Below, one piece after another: positions 18,491 to 29,960 of a stretch of 30,720 bases of DNA (the stretch's first letter is position 1; every line of letters begins with the position of its first letter). Source of the stretch: Plantago elongata (lineage: Eukaryota; Streptophyta; Magnoliopsida; Lamiales; Plantaginaceae); the NCBI GenBank assembly GCA_036897095.1, contig JAYMSP010001575.1:1-30720 (forward strand), written 5' to 3'. Position numbers and translations under genes: made by a program. Under the pieces are notes generated by a model, which made no database searches, had not been told where the DNA came from, and worked only from the letters and a program-made list of their open reading frames with translations.

Positions 18491-20220
18491 GTTAGTGTCA
18501 TCACTGAAGAGATTGCAAAAGAAAGTGCTATCTCTTTGTGTCTGAGGAGGCAAGGCTCTTATGGGTTTCAAGAAAGACACGCAAAGGCTGGAGAAGAATA
18601 CGTAGATGGTTGCCTTGTTCTATGATGCTGAGATCAAACAGCCGTCAAGAGTGTGGCCGCTGGTGACTGTATCTAAAGGCTCAAGGATGCCTATCTTGAA
18701 GCTGACAATTTACTGGATGAGTTGGCCTATCAAGGATGCCTATCGAGCTAACTGACTTCATATATAAGTGACAAGGTGCACAATCTCTTTTCTCCAACAA
18801 GTCAAGGCATCTCCCTTAGACGAGTGATGATGCAGTATTATCATCCCTAAGGTTGAACAGAGACAATGCTTTTGTTTCTATGTGGTTCAAGGAGAATAAC
18901 ATGGAAACTCTCTTTTACAATTGCATAAAAAGGATGACTATGGTCGAGTTGAGACTTCGAAGATAAATGATCTCGTCCATGATCTTGCCTTGGACGTGTC
19001 GAAGAGCTATTGTTTGGCAACAAATGGTGCAGAGGTGAATGAGGAAATGAAGATTCTTAATTTATCTCTTGCAGATGTTGGAAAGAAGACGTTAGAGATG
19101 GGTTTTAAGTGGAAATTCTCATATGTTGCGAACACGTAGAGTATTTCTTTTGGTGTAGCTTTACTCACAAAATTCAGAAAACTCCATGTTTTGATCCAAG
19201 TAAGCTATGGTATCATAGAGCTTCCTAAGTCGATCAGAAAGTTAGAGCATTTGCGACTTTGATCTCTATGTGACCAATATCAGTAGAATGCCTGATTCAT
19301 TAACCGGGCTCTGTATATAATTTGCAGACCTTTAGATTTAAGGATTTTGCAAAACAGCTGATAAACCCACAAACAATTGACTTGTTTGTCTTCAATTCCT
19401 AGAGAAATTGCATATCTGTGCTCTTCCTGAGCTTGTTGCATCCCTAGATTAACAAGGTCATCAGTCTCTACGTCATTTAGTCATTCAATGTAGTGGATCT
19501 AGGAGCTTCAGAAATTGGTCTCGGATGTTGCACTTTGTTAGAGTCTGTTACACTTGGTGGGTGTTCTTTACGCCCTCTAGGGGGCCTGCACTGTTTAAGC
19601 AGCCTACAAGAGCTACGCTTAGGTCCGTTCTCTGAACACATGGATCATTTCCCTTGGTATTCTTGTCTTCAAGATTCTAGCCTCAAGATTTTCCAGTAGA
19701 GTCATCTCGCCTAAGCTTAGGTCCGTTCTCAGAACACACGGATCATTCTTGGTATTGTTCTCTTCCTGACGCGCCTTCTAAGTTTAGAGGTCATTTAGTA
19801 TCTCTAAAGAAGGTGACTGTACATGGATGCCTACATCTCACTGCTTTGCCACAAGAGTTGGTGTTTTATTCTTCTTTGACACATCTGTGTAGAGGGGTTT
19901 GAAAGGGTTGTTCGCTCTTCCAGAATGGCTAGGTAATATGAAATCTCTTGAGACACTTATAGGGTGATGCAACAATCGCAAGTTTTTCCCATCCATGGAA
20001 ACAATGCAGTCCCTCAAGAATCTACGTGAAGTGCAAGTTTGGTATTGTACAGAACTAGACGTAAATTGTGACCTGGAGATAGGCTCAGAGTGGCACGAGA
20101 TTTCTCTATTCGATTAAAGCATGTTAATATCTCTATTTCCCAAGCACACATCTTTTCGACCACCACCAATGCAGTCTTGCACGAGCTCCCGATTAAGGAC
20201 ACCCGTACTCTCAATTATTC
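18491..20220 (+). pseudogene. CC-NBS-LRR resistance gene relic, NB-ARC domain missing
   Basis: Intact relatives are intracellular immune receptors of the CC (Rx-like) type. The N-terminal coiled-coil domain is readable in pieces: VSVITEEIAKESA from 18491, then GFKKDTQRLEK and YDAEIKQPS in another frame with a TAG near 18603, then LKDAYLEADNLLDELAYQG in a third. From 18921 comes the winged-helix end (DDYGRVETSKINDLVHDLALDVSK), followed past an in-frame TAG by LRR sequence (TKFRKLHVL, IIELPKSIRKLEHLRL). More LRR pieces run to 20220 (LESVTLGGCSLRPLGGLHCL, LTALPQELVF, LPEWLGNMKSLETL, SLKNLREVQVWYCTELDV). Only about 150 bp separate CC from the winged-helix end, where about 1 kb of NB-ARC (P-loop, kinase-2, GLPL) should lie, so that domain is deleted. 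Multiple stops and shifts show it is dead. Confidence 0.85.
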
Positions 20221-22479
20221 ATCTATAAAAGTCTAACATGATCACCCTTCCAGATACATGTACAAGAAAATTCCAAAACAGAACTTAATTAGTAGTAATT
20301 TGACAAAGGTATGATCTAAGCTTTTGGAGTCACTGTCTTGATTTCTTGGTCATAAATTCCATTGTGCAACAGGACAATATGCTTTGGTTTTTGTTATACT
20401 TCAAGAAGGACCTCTCCATGTCCACTAGTCCATAGAATTGTGCTCCATTTTTATGAAAATCTCATGGTTGATACTTGATAGCAAATAGCAAATATGATCG
20501 TTATGACCCAAGTTACATGTGAAGCAAATTAAATCGGGGAATAAGCATACCTGGAGTAATTTTGCCGCTCTCAGAAACACCGCACTTGCTAAAGTCAGCA
20601 GTCGGAATATTAGCACAATCGGATATATGTTCAGGTTTGTCAATAAACGAAGGCAATATGCATCTTTGTCCCGTATCATCTTCAACATTCTCCACTGCAC
20701 ACAATGAATTGTTGCCATCATGGTGCATCAATGTCCGGTATTAGCTCGAGTCGACAAGCAGCCTGGCAAAAGAAATCAGCATCCAGGATTCAGACAGTAT
20801 TATTATTAGCATTGATGAACCAACTCAGAATTCTTCTTGCTCTTTTCTTCAAAATCCCTTGATTCGAGCAGTCAGAGTTTCGGTTTCGAGATTTTATCTG
20901 GATCTCTTTTACGAACCTGTCCTTGTGTTCCTTCTATTTCGTAGTAGTGCGTTCATTAGAGCTAATGACGATAACATATTCATCGATTAGTCCTATAGTT
21001 CTGGCTGCCAAGGGATTTCATATTGCATGAGAGCAAGAATCAAGGCTACAAGTAAGAGATGTAGCCTACATGTATCTGTACTGAGTACTGACAGAAGATG
21101 ATCACATTCATTTGATCGATTTCATTTCAAAACAGATATCGTCTATAAATATACCAGAACTATATGTCCTCCACTTCTCCTCTTGATCAATCTGATTTAA
21201 AAGAGGAGTTAAACTCTCAAGAAGGGGACACGGGGAAGATGAGCAGACACAAAGGTATAAGAGATGCGGATTTCTATATGTTAAACAAAAGTGAAGTAGC
21301 AGAAAAGGAGAATACAAGATACTCCTATCGATGCAAAACATGAAAAAACAATGAATATAGTTAGGAAAAAGAGAAAAACTTTCGACTTCGATTGCGTTTT
21401 TGACAGAATTCGACAATGTATGTTGCGGGCCCTTGGTTGGGAGAGAGATCGGTAATTTTCGATCGGAAAAACTGGTTAATATCGATTGTTTCTTATCTAG
21501 TTGTTGTACTTTGATTAGAAGAGAGTTTTTTTTAGAAAGAGAAAATTCCAGCTGAAGTTTTCATGTGATGATGCGTAATAATGAAGCTGAAAATCGAATT
21601 ATAACAGTATATATATGAATTCATTTTTGAAGATCTAGTTGTTGGCCCTTGATTGTAAGACTTTTAGTAACTTATTTTTATTTAGGATTAATTTATAATA
21701 TTAAAAATTTATATTTTTATATTCCTATTTAAGATTGTTTCTAATAAAACTATCACTTATCATTTACAATATAACCTTATTTTATCATTGGACATTGTTA
21801 TGAATTTTATAAATTTACCAAACCGATCGATGATGGTGTATATGTGGAGTAGTGAAGATACAGTCGGTTGAAACGGAAAAAAAGATAAAATTCACATGCC
21901 ATATTTATGGCTTACAAGTTCCAATCAATCATAATAAAATAGAATCTTCCAACCACAAAACATAAAAGAATATAAAATCAACAAGTACATATCATATCTC
22001 ATTTCCGTCCCCATCCCAATCTCATTTTGTAACTTTTATTTTTGTTTTTCTCAATCTACATTTTATTAACACCACATATGTCTAATTAACTGGAATATAA
22101 ATAACTTTAAATATTTTATATATACTAAATCTCATTATGATTGCATTATTGTGTATTTAAACGTATTACATTTATAGTTAAACGTACGTATCATGTCACA
22201 AAATAATATCATTCACAAAATATATTAAAAAAAAAGTAAAAACATATAAGATATTCCAAACAATCTCTCACATCAGTCACTATATTATTTCTCTGGAAAT
22301 TCACTAATAAGTTGAGGTCATCCAATTAAAATCCTGATTAAGAGGAGGATATTATCCAACTTATATATATTTGTAGGATCTTATCACAAGCTACGTGGAA
22401 TCTACTAACATTTATAATTTCAAATTAGTTCGAATTCACTTTAGTTAAGTTATATTTTGCTTAGTTCATGTTTACATTC
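20221..22479. other. Non-coding, 2.3 kb
   Basis: No gene supported. A 70-codon minus-strand frame at 20731-20513 ends at a splice-donor-like CAG/GTATGC, but has a stop just upstream and no partner exons. 21420-21620 shows faint similarity to 30600-30720 (TTGCGGGCCCTTGGTTGGGA vs TTGCAAGCCCTTGATTAGGA). From 21640 on the DNA is very AT-rich. Confidence 0.45.
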
Positions 22480-22790
22480 AACTAATACTGAACTAAACTG
22501 AAATGTAGTATAATTAACTAAGCTGAACAGAACTAAACTGACTTAGAGAAAATTTAACTGAACTGAACTGAATTAAAATATAAATTATAACTAAATAGTG
22601 TTGAACTGAAATGATTTAAGTTGAAGAGATAAGAGTGTTAGTTGCTTGCAAAAACATGAGCATAGTCTAAGGATGTGTTATCTCCAACTGAAATATACTC
22701 AACTGAATTTAACTGAATTGAAATGAAGTAAGATATAAACATAATTAAGTCGAACTGAACTAAATTAAATTGTAATTAATTTTAATTTGA
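22480..22790. repeat. Degenerate AACTGAACTAA-type repeat region
   Basis: Variants of CTGAACTGAACT and AACTGAATT occur many times at 22480-22620 and again at 22685-22790, separated by about 60 bp of unrelated sequence. The two clusters are in the same orientation. The pattern recalls subterminal repeats of some plant DNA transposons, but no terminal repeats were found. Confidence 0.55.
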
Positions 22791-23220
22791 AGTGATACCA
22801 TCTAAGTCTTATAAATTTAAATTTATAAATTTATTTTTCTTCGAGTATTTACATAATTTACTCTTAAAATTGGTACCATAATTTGACCCCGGATTGAAGC
22901 AGATATGTCATATCACTCCTTTCCTTTTCATCAAGAAACAGAGCAGCAAATCACAGCTCTAACCTGCCTTAAAAAGCAGAAAAACCCAGTTGGCAAATCT
23001 TTGGCCCATCTTCTTCCTCTCTTGACATCCAGCATTTTATTACTGTCATCTTTACATTACTCACACATACATCCACACACCTATACCTTTCTCTTCCTCT
23101 ACTAGGTCCCATCTCTCCATGTGCTTCTGTTCCATTTCCCCTATTATCTCGCGTCTTTCCAACTCCATTGCTCTTCTGTTAACTCTCTAAACAACCTCCA
23201 TTTCTCCCCATTCAACTTAC
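22791..23220 (+). promoter_or_regulatory. Upstream/promoter region of the TMK gene
   Basis: From about 22905 the plus strand becomes strongly pyrimidine-rich (CT-rich tracts to 23220), in contrast to the AT-rich DNA before it. This is typical of plant leaders and proximal promoters. No clear TATA box was chosen, so the transcription start is not placed. Confidence 0.35.
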
Positions 23221-23660
23221 CAGAACAAAAAAAATCCAATCTTTTCCCTCTATTACACTCCATTCTTAGCTGTTTAGCATACTAGGAAGCAAAAACAGAA
23301 AAAGATCCAATCTTTTCACTCTATTCTTCTCAAAACCATTACCTAAAACAGTGAATAGCCTCATTACTCTCCATTATTGGCTGTTAAACATATCAGGAAC
23401 AAAAACCCAGAAAAAGAAATCCAATCTTTTCACTCCATTCTTCTCAATCCACCACCTAAAACAGTGAAAAGCCTCCATTACTCTCCATTCTTGGCTGTTA
23501 AACATATCAGGAAGCAAAGCCCAGATAAAAGATCCAATCTTTTCACTGTATTCTACTGAAACCACCACCTAAACCAGTGAAAAACCACCATTTTTAGCTA
23601 TTGAACATACCAGGAACAAAAACCCAGAAAAAAGATCGAATCTTTACTCTATATAGCTCA
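23221..23660 (+). repeat. ~110 bp tandem repeat forming the TMK 5' leader
   Basis: Units begin with a CAAAAACCCAGAAAAAGATC-like string followed by CAATCTTTTCACTC. They run through ACCTAAAACAGTGAA and CATTACTCTCCATT, and end GCTGTTAAACATATCAGGAA. Copies lie at 23221-23288 (shortened, middle missing), 23289-23399, 23400-23513, 23514-23616 and a partial 23617-23660. The last partial copy runs directly into the ATG at 23661. The repeat is unrelated to the coding sequence. Confidence 0.93.
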
Positions 23661-26600
23661 ATGAAGCTCCGTTTAGGGCTACCATTCCATTACTTTCTAC
23701 CCCTATTGCTGCTATTCACAGCATTTCTTGCTGCAGATTCACAATCAGATGACACTCCAGCAATGATTGCTCTCAGAACCAGCCTCAATCCTCCCACAGA
23801 GCTCGGATGGACCGACCCGGATCCGTGCAAATGGAACCACGTTGGTTGCTCCGGTGGGCGGGTGACCCGGATCCAAATCGGTCGTCAGAATCTGAAAGGT
23901 ACACTTCCTGAGGAACTCTCTTCTCTCACTCAGCTTCAAAGATTGGAGCTTCAAGGGAATAGTCTTGCAGGCCCTTTGCCTTCCCTTAAGGGTTTGAGTG
24001 CTTTACAAGTGTTGTTGCTTGATAATAACCAGTTTGATTTCATTCCTGATGATTTCTTCAATGGTATGAGTTCATTAGTGTCTGTTGAGGTTAGTTACAA
24101 CCCCTTTCAGGCTTGGGAGATCCCCCAAAGCCTTACAAATGCTTCAACGTTGCAGAATTTCTCTGCGAATTCGGCGAATGTGACCGGGAGCATTCCGGGG
24201 TTTTTCAACCCTGATGCGTTCCCTGGGCTGACTAACTTGCAGTTAGCTTTTAATGGATTGGTGGGAGGGTTGCCTGCCGGGTTTTCAGGGTCGCAGATTG
24301 AGTCTCTGTGGTTGAATGGGCAGAAACTGACTGGAGGGATTGATGTGATTGGGAATATGACTTCTTTGAAGGAGGTGTGGTTGCATTCCAACGGTTTTTC
24401 GGGACCGTTGCCTGACTTTTCCGGGTTGACTGATTTGGAGGTGTTGAATCTGAGGGACAATGCGTTCACTGGGCCTGTGCCGGTGTCGTTGTTGAATCTT
24501 GAATCGTTGAAGGTTGTTAATCTGACGAATAACTTGTTTCAAGGACCGGTGCCTGAGTTTAAGGGGGCTGTTGCGAATGATGCAACTGTGGGGATCAATA
24601 GCTTTTGTTTGTCGAAGCCTGGTGAGTGTGATCCTAGAGTGAATGTATTGCTCTCAGTTGCGAAATCAATGTATTACCCTCAAAAGTTTGCTGAGAATTG
24701 GAAGGGAAATGATCCGTGTGCAGATTGGTTCGGGATCACTTGTAACAATGGGAATATAAGCATTGTTAACTTTGAGAGGATGGGACTCTCAGGTACTATT
24801 TCTCCAGATTTTGCTTCTCTCAAGTCACTCCAGAGATTGGTTCTTGCTGATAATAGTCTCAATGGCACAATACCTGAGGAACTGGCAACTCTTCCTGGGC
24901 TTGTCGAAGTTGATGTATCCAATAACCATCTCTCCGGGAAAGTGCCACCTTTCCGAGGTAACATTACTGTTAAAAGTGCTGGAAATCCTGATATTGGTAA
25001 GGATATTGTTGCACCTGGCTCTCCTGGTTCACCAGATTCCGCCCATAGTGATATTAATTTGCAAAAAAAGAGATCCCGTAACTTAGTTACCGTGATTTTG
25101 CTATCTGTATTTGGGGGGGTGTTGGTCCTTTGTCTCATTTGCATGGGTGGTTTCTGCTTGTACAAGAGGCAGAAGCGCTTTAGCAGAGTTCAAAGTCCAA
25201 ATGCTATGGTTATTCATCCTCGGCATTCAGGATCAGATAATGATAGTTTGAAGATAACAGTTGCTGGTTCGAGTGTCAGTGTAGGTGGTTTAAGCGAGGC
25301 ACATACCGTTTCTGCCTCTGAAACAAATGACATCCAGATGGTGGAAGCTGGAAACATGGTGATTTCCATTCAAGTACTTAGGAACGTCACGAACAATTTT
25401 AGCTCAGATAACATACTGGGTCAAGGAGGCTTTGGGACGGTTTATAAAGGAGAACTGCATGATGGGACACAGATAGCTGTGAAGAGAATGGAATGCGGAA
25501 TGATTGCAGGTAAAGGGTCGTCAGAGTTTAAATCTGAGATAGCAGTTTTGACCAAAGTGAGGCACAGGCATCTCGTTTCTCTTCTCGGTTATTGCCTGGA
25601 TGGAAATGAGAAACTTCTTGTTTACGAGTACATGCCACAAGGTACACTTAGTAGACATTTGTTTAGTTGGGCAGAGGAAGGGTTGCAGCCGCTGGAGTGG
25701 TCTAGACGTTTGGCAGTAGCATTAGACGTGGCTAGGGGAGTGGAATACCTGCATACGCTAGCTCACCAGAGCTTCATACACAGAGATCTTAAGCCATCTA
25801 ACATTTTACTTGGGGATGATATGAGGGCAAAGGTTGCTGATTTCGGTTTAGTGAGGCTTGCCCCAGAAGGAAAAGGCTCCATCGAAACAAGAATAGCTGG
25901 AACTTTTGGATACCTGGCTCCAGAATACGCAGGTAACTATTTCTTGACACGATTCTTCTCTCTTCTTTTGTATTTTCTGTTTGATTGCATATCTATAACA
26001 TCATAGAAACTTGAAATATTTTGTTTGCAAGGGCACTATCTAAGATGAACGTTATGCAATCATCAGTCTAGTCGTATCCTTCTTGATTTTCTTGATTTGC
26101 ATAACATCTGATATATCTCCTTTTCTCCATGTATCCTACAGTCACAGGAAGGGTGACTACTAAAGTTGATGTCTACAGTTTCGGAGTAATCTTGATGGAA
26201 CTGATAACTGGAAGAAAAGCGCTAGACGAGTCCCAACCTGAAGAAAGCATGCACCTTGTCACATGGTTCCGAAGAATGCACATCAATAAGGACGCATTCC
26301 GCAAGGCCATTGACCCCACAATCGACCTTAGCGAGGAAACACTTGCCAACATCAGCACCGTGGCTGAGCTGGCAGGTCACTGCTGTGCAAGAGAACCATA
26401 CCAACGACCCGAGATGGCCCATGCAGTGAACGTCCTTTCATCACTAGCAGAAATGTGGAAACCATCCAATGAAAGTGGTGAGGACGTGTACGGGATCGAT
26501 TTGGATATGTCGTTGCCACAAGCGCTCAAGAAGTGGCAGGCGTTCGAAGGCAGAAGCCACATAGACGACTCTTCATCTTCATCTTATCTTCCGAGTCGCG

Positions 26601-26674
26601 ACAATACTCATACCAGCATACCCACAAGGCCGTACGGATTCGCGGAGTCATTCACCTCATCAGATGGCAGATGA
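23661..26674 (+). CDS. TMK1: TMK-family LRR receptor-like kinase (TMK1/TMK3-like)
   Basis: Two exons, 23661-25932 and 26142-26674, join in phase 1 (GCA G|TC ACA, restoring EYAVTGRV) to give 934 residues, the usual TMK length. TMKs are plasma-membrane kinases in auxin signalling, acting through ROP GTPases, H+-ATPases and Aux/IAA proteins. Visible parts: signal peptide (1-28, [12 protein letters not shown]), LRRNT motif ([14 protein letters not shown]), first LRR block (about 65-310), and the family's non-LRR island with paired cysteines ([12 protein letters not shown] to [11 protein letters not shown]). A second short LRR block follows (about 375-440), then a TM helix (about 475-498) and basic stop-transfer. 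The kinase has GQGGFG (587-592), Lys608, HRD with Asp709 and DFG at 727-729; the tail ends SFTSSDGR. All catalytic residues are present. ATG 23661 is chosen because upstream in-frame codons lie in the repeat. It differs clearly from TMK4/BARK1. TMK1 versus TMK3 is uncertain. Confidence 0.95.
25933..26141 (+). other. Intron of the TMK gene (209 bp)
   Basis: GTAACTAT donor after GAATACGCAG and TATCCTACAG acceptor before TCACAGGAAGG. The intron falls in the kinase domain between APEYA and VTGRVTTK. Without splicing the frame ends about 25 codons into the intron, giving a kinase without its C-lobe. Confidence 0.95.
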
Positions 26675-27507
26675 GGGATGATGACAAGGTTCTACTTTGA
26701 TGCTGTTCACTCTAATCAAGTCATTGTACACTGTTAATGGAAATGATTGAAGTTAATTTCTTGTGTTAGGTTAGAATGGGTTTAAGTTTGTTTGCTTTAG
26801 CTGACTATTTTGATGTGTGATTGATGATGATATGATCTGTTAATTATTTGAAGCTCAAAAAGAAGAACTCATTCTTGTCAGCTTAGAAAGAAAGCAAGGC
26901 ATATTCTTTTGTTTTGGTATCACAAATTAAAGGCACAAAGATTGGATATGTCATATGTGGTGCATAAAATGTCAATTGTCTATCCAATGTATTCTCTGGT
27001 CCAAAACTGCAGCTTTTTCTATATTTCACTCTCAAAACAAAACTTCATATGGTGGCAGCTAGGAAACCATGGGTATCTTCTTAGCTAAATTGTTTTTTTG
27101 AGCTAAACTGAATTAAAATGTAATTATTACGAGTCTATTATAAGTGAGTAAGTTGTTCAAATTTAATACCAAGTGAATGGCATGAATTTTTAAATTTACC
27201 CTTCTTTAAAGGAGTTTATTGCCAAAAACTAAAAGGAAATATTAATTGTTTATTTAATGTTGTAATTAGAAGGAAAAATGTAAAGTTTTTTCGGACAAGG
27301 TGCATGAAATACCTTTTCGTATTAATTTTAAATAAGAAACCGTAAAATATAATATAAAATTTATTAAACACTTTTAAAAAATTATTTGACATTGTAATCA
27401 ACGTGATGCTTTTTATTGCGACCCATAAAGTTGTAAGTTGATGAAATGGAATGATTGTTGTTGATATGTGTAATATGCCTGCCAAATGACATGTTCATGT
27501 TCTTTGG
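26675..27507. other. TMK 3' UTR and following non-coding DNA
   Basis: The first 200 bp or so after the stop are probably 3' UTR. No single poly(A) signal stands out. The rest is AT-rich without a gene. Confidence 0.45.
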
Positions 27508-27797
27508 TTCTATTCCATCTGTCAAATTCAAATAACGTGTTCTTGATTTTGTATGTATTTGCATCCTCTCGAACCCTACTACAAGCATAATGAGTCAGTA
27601 TAACTTCTTTGAAATATTGGTAATATATGTGAGTATGTATATGCTTTTTATATTCCATTAAAAATTTTCATATTCCATTTTAAAACATTTTAATATTTTT
27701 AATTATTTCTTCTACTTTATCAACATTTATTTTATCGTTTTTCTTAAAATTAAATGTATCTGAAATTGTTACAAGTTCAATTCGATACGGAGAAAGT
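27508..27797. mobile_element. Possible degraded Stowaway-like MITE
   Basis: The left end TATTCCATCTGTC and, on the minus strand from the right, TACTTTCTCCGTATC resemble the CTCCCTCCGTCC terminal repeat of Stowaway/Mariner MITEs and could pair as inverted repeats. TA occurs at both edges. Similarity is limited, so this is tentative. Confidence 0.3.
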
Positions 27798-28680
27798 ATA
27801 TAAAAGTCTTTGTTTAGCAAAATTAATTAAAAAGTTAGTTGGTAGTTAAAAAGTTAACTGGTCATGTATTTTTTTTTTCAACAAACTAAATTAGTTTATC
27901 AGACCAGCTAGACTTTTAACTATTGTTTAAGAAAGTTGTACGTTCATATAATGAGTTCATTATTAAAAATTATTATTAAATTGAACAAAAGTTAATAGTA
28001 AACCGGATCAGAGTTATAGTCTTTCATTTTTATAAAACTACTATATTCTGGCAGATTAGTTACGTTATAGTAACTGCTCCGCTATTTAATTGCGGCATTT
28101 TTGGCCTTCAACTTGAGCCGGTGCACATGTGAGTTGTGACGATTATGGCACATCTCACTGGTCAAAATATTGTACTAGTACATTCTAATAATGGAGTTGA
28201 TATTCATGATAGACTATGTGTAATCCGCAATAGTTTTATTTATAGAATGATATATAATATATATAAAATATAAGAAGTTATGTCCAATCTAATTAAAAAT
28301 TAGAAGATGATGTAAAAAGATTTAATCTAATATATATAACTATATCTAATCTAACTAGGATATTACATACTCTATCAATTTATACTATTCAAGAAATGAT
28401 GTAAAAAGATTTTCCTAAATTTACACTATCATGCAAGTTGGAATTTTTTAAAAAGAATACTATTATTATGAATTTTGGGTGTTTCGGGTCTACGTACCAT
28501 GAATATTTCATAAACGCTTCTAAACAAATCACGTTGAGTTGAAACATACTCCCTCCGTGACTCCGCCTCATATAAACTATTGGAACCATTTAGAACATAA
28601 ACACTAAGGAACACATATCTTGCCCCATCGCATAAGAAGAGTGATTCATATCATAATGCCTTAAATCTAGACGAACCAAG
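27798..28680. other. Non-coding, AT-rich
   Basis: No gene. TACTCCCTCCGTGA at 28547 looks like one Stowaway terminus, but no matching opposite end was found. GTAAAAAGATTT occurs twice (28312 and 28401) in similar context, a small local duplication. Confidence 0.45.
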
Positions 28681-28930
28681 CACTAGCTTCGAGTTGGGGA
28701 GCACTGCCCCGACCTCGAAGGGATACGACCAGTGTCCATGAAAAGTAATTTCTTGTTTAGCTTCAAAGACCGCCATTGGCTTGAGAGTCCCTGCGAGCCC
28801 GTGTTTATGAGAAGATCTTTTGTCCGTTTTGAAGACTGCGAAGGGCCTTACGAGCCCTATTCCTGAGAAGATCGTTGTTCCGCTTCGAAGCTGCCTCCAA
28901 GCTTTAACGGCCCTGCAAACTTGAACGCAT
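28681..28930. repeat. GC-rich patch with hairpin and ~57 bp imperfect tandem repeat
   Basis: A hairpin lies at 28687-28720: CTTCGAG pairs with CTCGAAG and an inner GGGG with CCCC. At about 28780-28910 two units follow each other, each holding CTGCGAGCCC or TTACGAGCCC, then ATGAGAAGATC or CTGAGAAGATC, then TCCG.TT.GAAG. The patch is much more GC-rich than its flanks. Origin unknown; probably part of a mobile element. Confidence 0.65.
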
Positions 28931-29377
28931 ACCAGCAGGTCATACCGTCACATAGTTAAAGGACCAATGTTTAAGATAAGATAAGGATTAAAGGGTTTCC
29001 TACAAATGGTAAGAAGAGCTACTCCATTAATAGTCATTGATTATCTATCAATTATTAGACTTTAATTAATTTAATTCTTATCTTCAAATTATCTTAGTGT
29101 GTAATTATATTCATTTTAACAGTGATGATAAAGAAGTGTGATCAATTTACTATCGAATTGTGTCATCTTGCTTCATTATTATCTCATCTTGTTACATCAT
29201 CAGATGGAAAAGAAATTATATTTAAGCGCGAAAAAATAAACAAGAATGGAGAATTAGAAAGAATAAATTGCAACACTTTCTTTTTTAATCATCGATTGTC
29301 ACATGTTCACATATCTTTGATTCTTTGTTTATCTCATAAACATGAATAAAAGTAAATAAGATTCATTAAATTAAAAC
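28931..29377. other. Non-coding
   Basis: AT-rich with no gene supported. A 75-codon frame at 29122-29349 has no recognisable domain and AT-driven composition. Confidence 0.45.
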
Positions 29378-29960
29378 ATGTTTTAGTTTACAATATAACG
29401 TGTTTTTAGTTGAGATTATAATATAATTTTAGTTGATATTATAATTTTTTGAGTTGATAACATAATTCTTTATTCTAAGATTACAATATTTTGTGTTGAC
29501 GTCAAACTATTTTTAATTAAGATCATAATATGTTTTAGTCTGATAACATAGTGTGTTTTAATTTGAGATTATAGTGTTTGATTTGATATCGTAGTCATTT
29601 GAGTTGATATCAGTTGTTTTTTGTTTGATCTCATAGTCGTTTGAGTTGATATCATAGTCTGTTTTAGTTTATAATATAATGTGTTTTTAGTTGATATCAT
29701 AGTGTGATTTTAGTTGATATCGTAGTTTTTTGATTTGATAATATAGTTCTTTAGTCTATGATCATAGTGTTTTTTTTTACATCATACTATTTTTAATTGA
29801 GATCATAACTAGTATGTTTTAGTCTGATAATATAATGTGCTTTTAATTGAGATCATAGTGTTTGGCTTAATATCATAATCGTTTGAGTTTATATCATAGT
29901 GTTTTAGTTTAAGATCATAGTGTTTTTAATTGAAATAATAGTGTTTTGTTTAATATCATA
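29378..29960. repeat. Degenerate tandem array with ~283 bp higher-order units
   Basis: The basic motif is a 20-30 bp variant of GTTGATATCATAGTGTTTTA, repeated about 25 times with drift. Longer blocks also recur in order: GTTTACAATATAACGTGTTT at 29385 returns as GTTTATAATATAATGTGTTT at 29667; TTTTTAATTAAGATCATAAT at 29511 returns near 29791; TTTTAGTCTGATAACATAGT at 29534 returns near 29818. Two higher-order copies are present, about 29378-29660 and 29661-29945. Confidence 0.85.

Noticed and set aside
18272..18580. Short frames on both strands before the resistance-gene relic
   Set aside because: They overlap each other, include a T tract translated as Phe, and show no domain.
20425..20768. 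Possible minus-strand exon with a CAG/GTATGC donor at its end
   Set aside because: The frame has a stop just before the ATG, no acceptor gives a longer open frame, and no neighbouring exon or domain was recognised.
21108..21416. 102-codon minus-strand frame
   Set aside because: No domain, no promoter context and composition like non-coding DNA.
23601..23660. Extended N-terminus of the TMK protein from 23601
   Set aside because: It starts at TTG and lies in the tandem repeat. The ATG at 23661 begins a normal signal peptide.
25933..26020. TMK as an 800-residue truncated kinase
   Set aside because: The apparent extension is intron sequence; good GT and AG sites restore the conserved kinase C-lobe.
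28547..28562. Complete Stowaway MITE at CTCCCTCCGT
   Set aside because: Only one end is visible; no matching inverted end within a reasonable distance.
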